Source: Evernia prunastri | Taxonomy: Eukaryota > Ascomycota > Lecanoromycetes > Lecanorales > Parmeliaceae | NCBI GenBank assembly: GCA_003184365.1 | Contig: NKYR01000107.1 | Span: 62,001 to 126,000, forward strand | Length of the DNA: 64,000 nt | Reading direction: 5' to 3' | Shown: piece by piece, positions 1 to 10,719 of the stretch | Layout of the letters: each line of letters opens with the position of its first letter | Numbering within the stretch: position 1 is the first letter of the stretch | Notes under the pieces: generated by a model | Database searches by the model: none | Told to the model about the DNA's origin: nothing | Seen by the model: only the letters and a program-made list of their open reading frames with translations | Program-made: the position numbers and the translations under genes

Positions 1-134
1 TATTCGTATCACTACGGTCTCTCCCTCCAGTGGAGTTGAGTAAGGGAAAAAAAGAAGATTACAGAACACCGCATGTCCTCACCAACACAAACAATACCTG
101 TCAGTAGAATCTGAGTTACCATACTCTGTTTGCC

Positions 135-251
135 ATGTGCGGGGATTCTCCTCAGCGACCCGTCTATCGTCATTCACCGTTCGCCGGGAAACATCCTCAC
201 ACTCAACACCTCTTCCACCGTACAACCTCATGCTGGGGCCCACCGCCATGA
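135..251 (+). promoter_or_regulatory. candidate uORF overlapping the SET2 start codon
   Basis: An ATG at 135 opens a 38-codon frame that ends with TGA at 249-251. The stop overlaps the preferred SET2 ATG (248-250) in an ATGA arrangement. If the leader begins upstream of 135 and is not spliced, ribosomes ending here would be in position to reinitiate on SET2. No transcript evidence is available, so the role is inferred; a second SET2 ATG at 230 lies inside the uORF in another frame. Confidence 0.35.
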
Positions 252-3200
252 CGGAAAACAAACGATCAAAAAGACATGGAGTCTTGGAGAATAGTATTGA
301 AGAGCTGCATTTGGAAAAGGGGGAAGCTCTGGGCAGATTGCAAAAAGATATCAAGGGGGAGGCTACAAATGGCAATAGGTCCTCACCTGGGAAGACTTCC
401 ATGAAGTTCACTTCACAGTCGCCAGCAAAGATGGACATATCCGTGCAGTCACCCTCTGCGGGAAGCGAGAAGCATGAGGTCGTTGGTGGCGAGGTGACAG
501 TGAAGCTGGAGCCAGGTCACCCCCCCAAGCTCGCTCGCAGCAGCTCCCATAAGGTCATAGCTAAACCGGCTCCTTTGTTTCACGATCACCCGAGTAAGAC
601 CGAAGAGTCCAAATACACCTTTCAGGTACTAGAACAATGTTCCTACACTTCCAAAAACATAGGGTCTACGGAGCATGGCTCTATGGATTGCGACTGCACA
701 GAGGAGTGGGGTAAGCCGAGCCTACATGTTGGGTCCTCCGCTTGTGCAAGCATACTAAATGTTCATGATAGATAGCTTTACGAAGAACAACTCAGCATGT
801 GGGCCCGACTCAGACTGCATCAATCGTGCGACGAAGATGGAGTGTGTTGGCGATTGTGGATGCGGAGCTGACTGCCAAAACCAACGGTTCCAACGACGGC
901 AATTCGCAGACGTGACGGTCTTCAAGACAGAGAAGAAAGGATATGGACTACGAGCTGATACAGATCTTAATCCTGATGATTTCATTTACGAATATATTGG
1001 AGAGGTAATCGACGAAGCCCGCTTCCGCCGCCGCATGGTTCAATACGACGAGGAAGGTATCAAACATTTCTATTTCATGTCTCTTACTAAAGGAGAGTTC
1101 GTCGATGCCACCAAGAAGGGTAACTTGGGGAGATTCTGCAATCATTCCTGTAATCCAAATTGTTACGTGGATAAGTGGGTGGTGGGTGAAAAACTTCGAA
1201 TGGGAATCTTTGCCGAGCGGAAAATCAAAGCCGGAGAAGAGCTTGTATTCAATTATAATGTCGACAGGTATGGCACCGATCCACAACCTTGCTACTGCGG
1301 TGAACCCAATTGCACTGGCTTCATCGGTGGCAAGACTCAGACGGAGCGTGCGACCAAACTGTCAAATACAACGATCGAGGCCCTCGGTATCGAAGACGGC
1401 GATGGTTGGGATACCGCCGTCGCTAAGAAGACCCGCAAGAAGAAGTTTGGGGAAGAGGACGAAGAATACGTCAACAACGTCCAACTCAAATCCCTCGACG
1501 AGGATGGGGTCACCAAGGTCATGGCCACCTTAATGCAATGCAGGGAGAAGTGGATCGCCGTCAAGCTGCTTGGTCGGATCCAGCGCTGCGATGACGAACG
1601 GGTGCGTAATCGGGTTGTCAAGATGCACGGTTATCAAATCCTCAATTCGACTCTGAATCTATGGAAAGAGGACTTTAACGTCGTGCTACAAGTCTTCGAT
1701 ATCCTGGGCAGATTTCCTCTTTTGACCCGAAACAAGATCAACGACTCTCAGATTGAAACAACTGTCGAGAGTTTGAAAGCTTCTGATGATGAATTAGTAA
1801 AGACGCAAGCTCAAGGGCTTTTGGATTCATGGAATAAGCTCGAAGTTGCTTACCGCATACCTCGTAAGAAGCGCGATTTACTAAACAACACGACCGCCAC
1901 TGCCCAAGATGTTACGAGTCGCCTAGGACGGCGGGACTCAAGCCGCGAAGGACGAAAGGCACGCTCCAGATCACGCTCACGGTCGAAGTCCAGCTCACGC
2001 TCACGATCGATTGACGCTCCAAAAGGACCAGCGGCACCTCACGGCCCGCGTTCAAACTTCCCTCAGCGGGGTCCTGGCTTCTACAACGGGCCTAGAGGTC
2101 CCTATCGGCCGCGACCTTTTGGTGCGTTGCCTGAAGGCTGGTTTGCAGCGCAGGATGACGACGGCAGGACCTACTACTACGATCTTAGTGGTAGGACGAC
2201 GTGGCAGAGGCCCACGATGATAGCGCGGCCACCACCTCCCCCCCCCAAACCCACCTCAACCAATAAAGCGCTTGAGGACATAATCAATCAGATCACGAGT
2301 GCGAAAGCCAATACTCCAAAAGAGAAACCAGCACCCTCGGCAACCCCGCTAACGGTCAATGGCGACGCAAAAAAGGACATCAAAGATGGTTCGGAAAAGT
2401 GGCGTACCTTTAGTGAAGAAAAGCAGAAGAAATTATACGAAAACACGGTAAGCCAACCACGAGCGTGCTTGAGGTGTTATGCAAGTGCTGATAGAGACAA
2501 AGCTCTTTCCACATATTAAGTACGTAATGGACAAATTCAAGGGCAAGCTACCGAAGGAAGATTTAAAGCGCTTCGCGAAAGAGGTGAGACACTACCGTCA
2601 AATATAGCGGAAATCGCTCGCTAACAGGCGCTGTGCGTAGATCTCGAAAAAGCTTGTGATCTCCGATTACAAGAATAACCGGGTAGAAGATCCCATGAAG
2701 ATATCGTCTCGACAAGAAAAGCAAGTGAAGAAATATGTTAAAGAATATTTTGACAAAGCGGTCGCCAAGAAACGGGAGCACGAGATGAAAAAAGTCGAGC
2801 GAAAAAGCAAGGGAGGAGAGCCGGCAACATCACCTGCTCTAGCAATGGTCGCTGATGTGAAGAAGGAGGAAGAGGAAAGCGACGGAGATCAGGATATGGC
2901 AATGTCGGATGAGGACGGATATGAGAAGCCGAAATTGGAGTCTGCAACACCTGTGACACCATCAGACCAACTTTTGCAGGCCGAGGGACTCAAGCGGAAG
3001 AGAGTCAACGAGGAGGATCCTGATAGCGTGAAGCTCGAGGATAACGAAGCGACCCCAAACAAGCGACTCAAATCGGAGAGTCCGCCGCCGCCGCCTCCTC
3101 CTCCTCCACCCCCTCCAGCCGATGGCACACCTCCAGATTCAACGTCTTTCTCAAATGAGGGAATGGATGATGACAATCGACATGATTCTGAGGCCAACAG

Positions 3201-3435
3201 ATCGTTAGGCTACACAGAGTCAATGGGAATATCGCCCGAAGACAATAGCGACGCTCTACCACACTATGCCACTTCCAACGATCGGGCAAGAGTGGTCAAA
3301 GATGATGTCGATATCTTAGGCGATGCCCACACTCCAGATATACCGAGCGACGTGGAGTATGATGAGCATGAAGGACTTTTTGGTGGCAATGGGCAGAGGC
3401 ACCGGTCGGATATTGAGGTGCATGGGGCCGCGTAG
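248..3435 (+). CDS. SET2: SET2 histone H3 lysine-36 methyltransferase
   Basis: Nuclear enzyme that methylates H3K36 during transcription while bound to the phosphorylated RNA polymerase II tail. The exons I read are 248-710, 772-2447, 2503-2583 and 2641-3435, giving 1004 aa. A cysteine-rich AWS region (about 145-195, split by intron 1) leads into the SET domain with the NHSCNPNC signature near residue 278, followed by the post-SET YCGEPNC near 327. An Arg/Ser-rich stretch lies near 550, a WW domain (LPEGW..W.RP) near 606, and an SRI domain (LPKEDLKRFAKE, KKYVKEYFDKAVAK) spans introns 2 and 3. The C-terminus is acidic and has a 12-proline run near 884. This is the canonical SET2 order. The ATG at 248 has the better context (CCGCC before it); 230 is possible. 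Confidence 0.95.
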
Positions 3436-4072
3436 GGATCTATGATGATACCTGCAAAAGACGTTGACCTGGAGTGAAGCTGGGGGTAGCTTCCAGCGCA
3501 CCTCGAAGGCATTTTGTAATATAGAACAACTGACATCATGTGGAGCAGGCAAGATGGTTGTCTGCCTGCCAGCCTCAAGTCACATTATGCAAGTATTCAT
3601 TTGTCTTGCTGTTACGTCTATGACAAGTCAGATATCTTGTTTGAAAGTCTTGTCAAAAGGAAGTGCGTAGACGAGACCAACCTCCTCCAAGCTACTCCGT
3701 GATGAATGCTGACCATGTAGAATCCATTATCCTAGTACATAGGATCAATTCTCAAATTTGTTGTATGTATGGTGGTGTAATATTATTTTTTAGGTTGGTT
3801 TCAACGGCTATGTACCTTAAGGTAAGTACGGTCTAGTGTAAGGTACTTTGTACTCACCTACCTTAGCGTGTTTACCTAAGGTAGGCCTAGGGCCGTTGCC
3901 AAGCGCTGGCTCTCCACTTGCCCCTCGATCCCCCTCGATCCCCCTCAATTGACTGAGTACCTACACATTATGATGTTACACATCATAATTGTCTATGTGA
4001 CCGCGATCACCACATAAACATCTCGAAAGATTCCCCTGCATCTGCTTCAAACAAAGCAGGAGTGCCGGAAAC
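3436..4072. other. intergenic, SET2 terminator and GABA-transaminase promoter
   Basis: No gene is supported. The stretch contains AT-rich sequence, the palindrome TACCTTAAGGTA (3813-3824), a second copy TACCTAAGGTA (3873-3883), and a short tandem of CCCCTCGAT units near 3920-3945. Confidence 0.6.
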
Positions 4073-5721
4073 ATGACCTCAGCCATGACTTCTGTCCTTC
4101 GGACCTCGTCTCGCATTCAGCCTCTCCCTCGTCTCTTCGCTCTAAGGTACATCACAACCACGACAAAGCCCGCGGTCAGTATGGCGAACGCACAAGCAAA
4201 GCCCGCGGCCAGTATGGCGAACGCACAAGCAATGAAGCAGACCGGCTCCGAGCTGCCTTTCTTTCCCGACGAACCAGCTAACCCACGCATGCGTACCGCA
4301 TTCCCCGGTCCGGAGAGTAAGAAAGCCATCGAAGATTTGGACAAGGTCTTCGATACTAGGAGTCTGAACATGATGGCCAATTATCAAAACAGCTTTGGGA
4401 ATTACATTACCGATTTGGATGGTAACGTCTTGCTCGACGTGTATGCACAGATCGCCTCGATACCGGTAGGCTACAGTAATCCGACGCTGCTCGCGGCTGC
4501 AACTTCGCCGGAGATGGCCAGCGCAATCATCAATCGCCCAGCCCTTGGCAACTTTCCCCAGCACGACTGGGCAGAGATCCTCAGGACTGGGATCCTTAAA
4601 GTTGCTCCAAAGGGTCTTGATCAAGTTTTCACAGCAATGGCAGGCTCCGACGCCAATGAGCTTGCATACAAGGCCGCTTTCATGTGGAAGCGCCGGCAGG
4701 AACGTGGTGGCGCCGATGTTGAATTCTCTGCCGAAGAGATATCCTCGGCCATGAACAACAAGTCGCCCGGCTCCCCTCACATGTCAATCCTTTCATTCAC
4801 ATCCGGTTTCCACGGCCGTCTCTTTGGAAGTCTTTCTACCACTCGTAGTAAACCAGTTCACAAGCTTGACATCCCAGCCTTCGACTGGCCTCAAGCTCCA
4901 TTTCCTTACCTCAAGTACCCTCTCACAGAGCATGCAGGGGAAAACGCAGCCGAAGAGGCACGATGCCTCGCCGAGACGGAAGACCTCGTCAAGAACTTCC
5001 ACAATCCTGTCGCAGCCGTAGTAGTCGAGCCTGTCCAGTCCGAAGGTGGAGATAACCACGCTTCTCCAACGTTCTTCAACGGCCTTCGTGAAATCACAAG
5101 ACGACACGACGTTATGTTCATCGTTGATGAGGTACAGACTGGTGTCGGTGCAACAGGGAAGTTCTGGGCACACGACCATTGGAACCTGGCCGACCCACCG
5201 GATATGGTCACGTTCTCGAAGAAAGCTCAAACGGCTGGCTACTACTTCGCGAATCCCGATCTCCGACCTAATAAGCCATACCGTCAATTCAACACCTGGA
5301 TGGGAGATCCAGCCCGGGCCATCCTCTTCAGAGCTATAATCCAGGAAATCGAAAGACTCAACCTAGTGGAATCCACTGCCCAAGTTGGCGAGTACCTCTA
5401 TTCGGGACTTGAGAAACTGGCGGACCGCTATCCCAACAAGATGCAGAATCTGCGTGGTAAGGGCCAGGGTACATTCATTGCATGGGACAGCCCTGGGAGG
5501 GACGACTTTTTGAAGAGAGCGAAGGGGTTGGGTGTGAATATAGGAGGCAGTGGAGAGAAGGCCGTCAGGTTGAGACCAATGTTGGTCTTCCAAAGGCATC
5601 ATGGTGAGCCTAGTCTCCGTCTTCTCGGACTGTGCGACGATCGATGGCACAAAGCTAACATCTGTATTCTTTCTTAGCGGATATCCTCCTCGAGACAACT
5701 GAAAAGCTGATGTCGACATAA
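4073..5721 (+). CDS. 4-aminobutyrate aminotransferase (GABA transaminase), mitochondrial
   Basis: PLP enzyme moving the amino group of GABA to 2-oxoglutarate to give succinic semialdehyde, the entry to the GABA shunt. The exons are 4073-5603 and 5678-5721 (524 aa); the last intron (74 bp) leaves a 13-residue tail, ADILLETTEKLMS-T, typical of the family end. Visible class-III aminotransferase features are GSDANELAYK (PLP phosphate/substrate region), FHGRLFGSLSTT, the EPVQSEGGD segment, the IVDEVQTGVGATGKFWAHD motif that binds the cofactor, and FSKKAQTAGYY holding the Schiff-base lysine. The N-terminus is basic and Ser/Thr-rich, as in mitochondrial import signals, and is followed by a perfect-length 33-bp tandem duplication. 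Length and motifs match an intact enzyme. Confidence 0.95.
4165..4230 (+). repeat. 33-bp in-frame tandem duplication in the GABA-transaminase leader
   Basis: Two 33-bp units (4165-4197 and 4198-4230) differ at one base and encode KPAVSMANAQA then KPAASMANAQA. They lie between the import signal and the mature enzyme, so copy-number change would be tolerated. Confidence 0.9.
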
Positions 5722-6405
5722 ATCATGCTACTCGATATGAGCAGGATCCACTGAGCAAGCGAAAAACAAGATCCATCTTCAATTGAGAGGAAACGATACC
5801 CATGTTCGAGGATATATGGGCATACCGCTTTCAACGTGATGCTAATTGCCCTTCTTGCCTTCTCGTTCGAGAAGTTCAAAGAATTTCCAAACACTGCGGG
5901 CCTCTAACAAATTTTCTTGCAGACCCCTCCACCATCTCCCTGGGCCGCAACAGTGAAGAATTTCGAGTCACGAGACAGCGTCTCAGTAAACCACACCCGC
6001 TCCCCCCCCCACCCTGCCCCCCTTCCCAATCCCATGGTGCCTCCATCACTAACCTATAATCGCTCAGCTGCCGGAATATTGCCTTGAGGTTATGGACGGC
6101 TTCTAGCGCTTGACAGTGACCGATTCTTGAGGGAGAGGTATCCGTTGCGGATCGCGGGGGTCAAAGGGCAATAGCAATGAAAACAAAAGGGGCTTACGGG
6201 TTACTTGCGCACGATATAGGCTCGAGTGTGCAGATACGATACTGAAGAGTTGATGATAACAGATTGTGAAATTTCGGATTAATTAGCGTCGACATCCAAA
6301 CCATTGATTCATCGATCAAGCTCAACCATTGACGCCTCCTCTCCATCCCCCCCTTCTTCCCCTTCTCCTTTTCCACCTGCTTATGTACCTCCAGCAACGA
6401 CCTCG
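5722..6405. other. convergent intergenic region
   Basis: It lies between the GABA transaminase and SAT4-like gene ends. It holds a C-rich tract near 6000-6020 and short frames that show no family resemblance; I see no gene in it. Confidence 0.6.
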
Positions 6406-7734
6406 TCATGACCCTATATAGGAAAAAATCTCACCCCGCGTAACAGCCTGCTCCAACTTAGGACTAACGTCCAGAGTCGGAGAATCATAATCCAGCCTCG
6501 GTTCCTTCTTCGTCGGACTCGGCGGCCCCGGCAGGATCGTCCCACCGCCACCGCCACCAGCGGCATCCGCACTCGACGCCATCCTCATGCTCCGACTGCC
6601 CCGGCCACCGAGCCACACTCTGTCACTGTGCGATGCGTTACTCGCGCCCGTGTAGCTGGATGCGGTATGGAGTTTGAGCGGGCGGATGTGCGGGTGGTTG
6701 TCGCTGAAGCTGGGGAAGTATTTCTCGAGCACGAAGGAGTAGAGTTGACGGACGGCCGGGGCGGAGGCGGCGATGATGCCGATGTTCTGTTCGAGGCAGG
6801 CCCAGAACACTACGGGCGCCTTGCCCCCTGGAGGAGGAGGCTGTCAACGTCGAAGACGGCATTGGTGTCGGAGGTTTGTACGGGCAGAAATACTCACAGG
6901 TGTAGTCCTTGTTTGTGAAGGAGATATTCGAGGTTCGGAGGATCGCGCATGCGGCAGTGCTGCCAGGATATCAGTCTCATAGCTTCTGAAGCGAGCGGGT
7001 CTCGTGGCGTTCTCACAAGAGGCCGAGTCCTAGGAGGACGAAAAGACTGATCTTCTGGCCGAGTTTCGCCTGGAGATTCCGGAGGAAGAAAATGGGCAGA
7101 CCGACGCAGAGGATGTCCATGAACGCGGAGAACCCTCCCTGCGTCTTGGCGATGATGTTCAAGTCGCCACGTGGGATGCAACGCGCCCTGATGTCCTTGC
7201 ACCACGAACCCTGGATAGGGATGCATCCGAGCAGGATGAGCAAGAGTGTGGCAACACTGATGACGGCGAAGAACGTGATGAGGGCGTATGTGTACTTGTA
7301 GAATTCACGGTGTGTGGGCGGGACGAGACGTAGAACGAAGAGACACACAGAGACTCTAACGAGGAGGGTCCCGATCGTGTGGAGAAGTTCAGTGATTGTA
7401 GTCAAGAGAAGGAAGTTGCCGATCTGGTCAGGCTGCAAGTACTCGATGTGCCTTCCAAACCCATTGTCCACCAAGAAGATTGTAAGGATGCTTTGGGCAG
7501 CAGCGAAGCCCTAGGGGTTTACGGTTAGCGAGCAGGTGTCTCGGATAGATTTCCAGTGAATCAGCTTACCAAGGCTATCACCATCGTCCAGTCATCGGCA
7601 CCTGCTGTTTTACGGAGAAATGCTTTCGTATATACACGTAGGAAAACGAGCAATGATGCAACCGACACGGTGGTCCATTGAACAGCGATCAGGCTGGATC
7701 CACGACTATCGTTTGGTGGTAATGAGGCAGACAT
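6406..7734 (-). CDS. SAT4/rhodopsin-like seven-helix integral membrane protein
   Basis: Member of the large Pezizomycotina family with a fungal rhodopsin-like domain. Its biochemical role is mostly unknown; some members sense or respond to plant cues. On the minus strand the exons are 7734-7570, 7510-7017, 6959-6898 and 6827-6406, giving 380 aa. Each junction restores a family-typical stretch: MVIAL|GFAAAQS, GLGLF|TAACAILRT and NKDYT|WGKAPVVFW. Hydrophobic helices include LIAVQWTTVSVASLLVFL, ITFFAVISVATLLLILLGC and ISLFVLLGLGLF. The cytosolic tail is Gly/Pro/Ser-rich with a six-Gly run, as usual for the family. The ATG at 7734 is the first in-frame ATG. It does not belong to the CFEM-fused subgroup, since no Cys-rich N-terminal domain is present. 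Confidence 0.88.
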
Positions 7735-8416
7735 TGTTGAGGATGACAGCAACACGGAGGGAGAAGAGCGAAGACTGTGGGAAAGCAAAGATACTGGACA
7801 GCATGATTCTGGGAAGAATAACGCGCGAAGGCTAGATAGGAGTTGAGACGAGTTAAACCGTTCAACATTGCTCTACAAACTTCAATCAAATCGATGCGTC
7901 AGTGACAGAATTCTCCTGTGCAAATTCAGGCGCTGAGGCGCTGAGGCACTGAGGCACTATGGCCCGAATTCACAGCGCATAACCTGCCTACCTGCCTTTG
8001 CTCTTAACTTTCCACATATCGAGCCACAACTCTTCTTAACCTGACTTCGGATGGAGAGTTAGGGGGACGGGATGATGTTGAATCCAAATCTACCAACAGC
8101 TAACGTTTTATAGGACAGCTTGTCTCTTGAATGTAGAATGAAGCCGAAGAGTACGCTTCATCATGGATACCATGAATGTTGCGAGTCATCATCAACATTC
8201 ATGAGGTGGTGAGAGTAGAGGTAGAGGCAAGGTAAGTTCATGAGCAAGCTGAAGATGGCTATTGGCTAGACACCGGGCTCCCTCGGCTGGAGAAAAGGGC
8301 CCGGAGCCGCGAAGCCCCGGAGCTATAGGCGGCAATCGGCTGGCTGTAACCCTAAAAGGCAAATAAGGCTCCCTGAGTAAAATCGAAGCTCTCTGGGAGT
8401 AAAATATGTTCTTATT
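7735..8416. other. intergenic, SAT4-like promoter and MID1 3' flank
   Basis: No gene is seen. There is a short GGCGCTGAGG/CACTGAGG tandem near 7930-7955. An imperfect 20-bp tandem (GCTCCCTGAGTAAAATCGAA then GCTCTCTGGGAGTAAAATAT) lies at about 8368-8408 just past the MID1 stop. Confidence 0.5.
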
Positions 8417-10293
8417 TCATAACATCGTGACCACAAACGCCGCAATCAAAGCCGCACACAACGCCACAAGTCCCGTCGCTCTCAGACCGGCGGTTCCACT
8501 CATGCCCGGCCATGGGCTGTTACACCCAGAGTGAGGACTCCCGTAACTGTAATTCAAGCCGTGCCCTTCTAAGGGACATGCGAACTGCAAAGCCGCGGGA
8601 CAACTCCGGACAAGATTATAACATATATCACTGCATGGCAGCAGCTCCTTATACGGACCAGGTTTGATTGCGGTATCAATCATAGGATTACGACTGCTAT
8701 TGAAGTAGGTTCGGTTTTTTTCGCTGATTGGCGGGCTGTGCGCAATCGCGTAAGATGAATTGATTGGTTCAATGAATGAATAGTTCACCGCCCTGGGCTG
8801 TAAGAAGGAAGATGTATTCGAATAATCCTCGCATCTGGGTATAGTGACCGCGCAAAGCCACTCTCTGTAAGCGGCATCACAATCGTCGCAGTTCCTGGCG
8901 AGAGAATACTGAGCGGAGGATGTGGTGTTGCACGGAATTTGTTGAAGTGAGTATGTGAAGTTCTGATAGAGATTCTGGGCGTAGTTGTCATACTGTTGGG
9001 CGAGACGTTCGGTTGTGTTGAAGGTTTCAGGGTTGGCTGGAGCAGCATATGCAACGGAGGTACAAAAGGTCAGGTTGAAAAGAAGGGCGCAGTTTTCGAC
9101 TGGAATAAAATTGTTAGACTCAGTGACAGGGGCAGGGGAACGTCGAAGAACTAACAAGACTTGGTGCTAAAGTTTGCGGAGCTCCACACTGTGCCTCCAC
9201 CACCCACGACGCCAGGCCCTTGGTTTGTGGAGTTACCAATTGTGGCAGCTATGGCGTGATATGCTGAGCTCCTGTTAAGATTCTCGACATAAAACTGTTG
9301 TCGTGGTAGACCATCACCAGCTGCTGTCATCCCAGTTTGGACATCTGGAGGACCTTGGATCTGTGCCAACTTTTGCAATGCGCATACTGAGTTCTGCAAG
9401 CCTAGTATTGAAGGATTGTCCTGATTCTGCACGAATAAGGTGAAAACTGGTGGCCATCTAGTCATCCATTGTTGAAAAGTGGAATCCGAGATATTCGTGG
9501 TATTGGTCGTGTTGTTAGTTAAAAGGAGCGCAGAATTAGTGTCGCTATCAACAAAATCAACAATGGAATCGTTGTATGAAGAGGCATAAAAGCCATCAAT
9601 GGATGCCGCGAGCTCGTAGTTGTAGACCCCGTTATAGCCATTATTTGTAGGAGCAGAGACCGCAAAATAAACATCACTCTGAACGGATATGTTTAACCAG
9701 CCAAAACCCCCGTCAACGGACACGGCATAGTCATTATTGTTTTCATCAGGTTGTTGGTTATTCGAAGATTTCGAAACGTAGAGCTTCAACTGATCTGGGG
9801 TACCATTTGGATTAGGGTCTTTGGCAAGCGGCTGCAGGCAAGTCGTAAGACTGATGTAGAGTTCTTTTTCGCCTGGGGCGTCTGCAGTGACGGAGACGCT
9901 CTGTCCCTTGAAGTACGATGGAAGGCCAGGTGGCTGCGGCGAATTGGGTCCGAATAGTGTTCTATTTGGAAAAATCCAGTATTGGGTAGCGCTTTGATCG
10001 ATGTTCTGGGTGCCTGGGGCGTTGTTCCCAAGTTCTTGAATGTCTTCTCCAGCTCTGCCGATGATGCTTCGATCAGCGCCAATGAACTCTGGCTCATAGC
10101 TGTCTACATCATGTCCTTGGTCAACCTCAAGAGCACCGCTCAATTGTGGATGGTTGTGATCCTCGTGGGTTATCGATCCCTCATGTGCTGCAAAGGCATT
10201 CTGGATGAGCAGGACGGTTGTAAAGATGAGAAAAGAGACAAGCGGCGAGAGCGCTGTTCGTTGCGGAAGCTGTGTGCTCCTGGGTAGTCGCAT
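8417..10293 (-). CDS. MID1: MID1-type stretch-activated calcium channel subunit
   Basis: Regulatory subunit of the Cch1-Mid1 plasma-membrane calcium channel, needed for calcium entry during stress, mating or hyphal growth. The exons are 10293-9156 and 9099-8417 (606 aa, 56-bp intron; junction STKS|FENCALLFNLTFC). The first in-frame ATG at 10293 gives a basic N-terminus and a hydrophobic signal sequence (LVSFLIFTTVLLIQNAFA). The ectodomain carries many N-glycosylation sequons (NRT, NIS, NTT, NRS). The C-terminal part is the conserved cysteine-rich region (RNCDDCDAAYREWLC, CSDICYNLVRSCPAALQFACP) ending in a hydrophobic tail (LVALCAALIAAFVVTML), consistent with membrane or GPI attachment. Length and layout fit fungal MID1. 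Confidence 0.93.
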
Positions 10294-10719
10294 GGATGAA
10301 GAGAGTAGGCCAGCCCGCTCTCCCAGCTTCGAGTGTCGGTTCAAAGGCACAGGCAATAGCGAATCCGCAAGGAAGCTACGAGTTTAGACGGCAACATCGG
10401 GATAGGACTGTCGACAGTTCGAGATATTGATATAGATAGGCTGGAGAGGGATCCTCTGGGAAGATTTGTGAAGAAAACATTGGTAGGTACTGCTTCAACC
10501 TGTAGGAACCTTGATCTGATCTGCGCCGCAAGGCCGGCCGTTTTAGCGTCTGTTTGTTAGAGTATGCCTTGTCGGCAAAGCTGCACCTTTTGATGAATGC
10601 CTTCACTTCTCGCCGTCGTTGGAGAATGTGCTTGAATAGTATGGACTGCATGTTCTCGTAATCACCAAGACTCCCATGGAGACGCCGCACATGCCGTATG
10701 ATGTTCCAAAGGGTCTGCG
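10294..10719. promoter_or_regulatory. shared divergent promoter of MID1 and COQ8
   Basis: 426 bp separate the two divergent start codons. I see no clear named element; a GC-rich patch (AAGGCCGGCCG) lies near 10531. Confidence 0.5.

Noticed and set aside
5802..6059. Small + strand gene after GABA transaminase
   Set aside because: 85 codons with a poly-Pro/Cys end produced by a C-rich tract; no recognisable protein feature.
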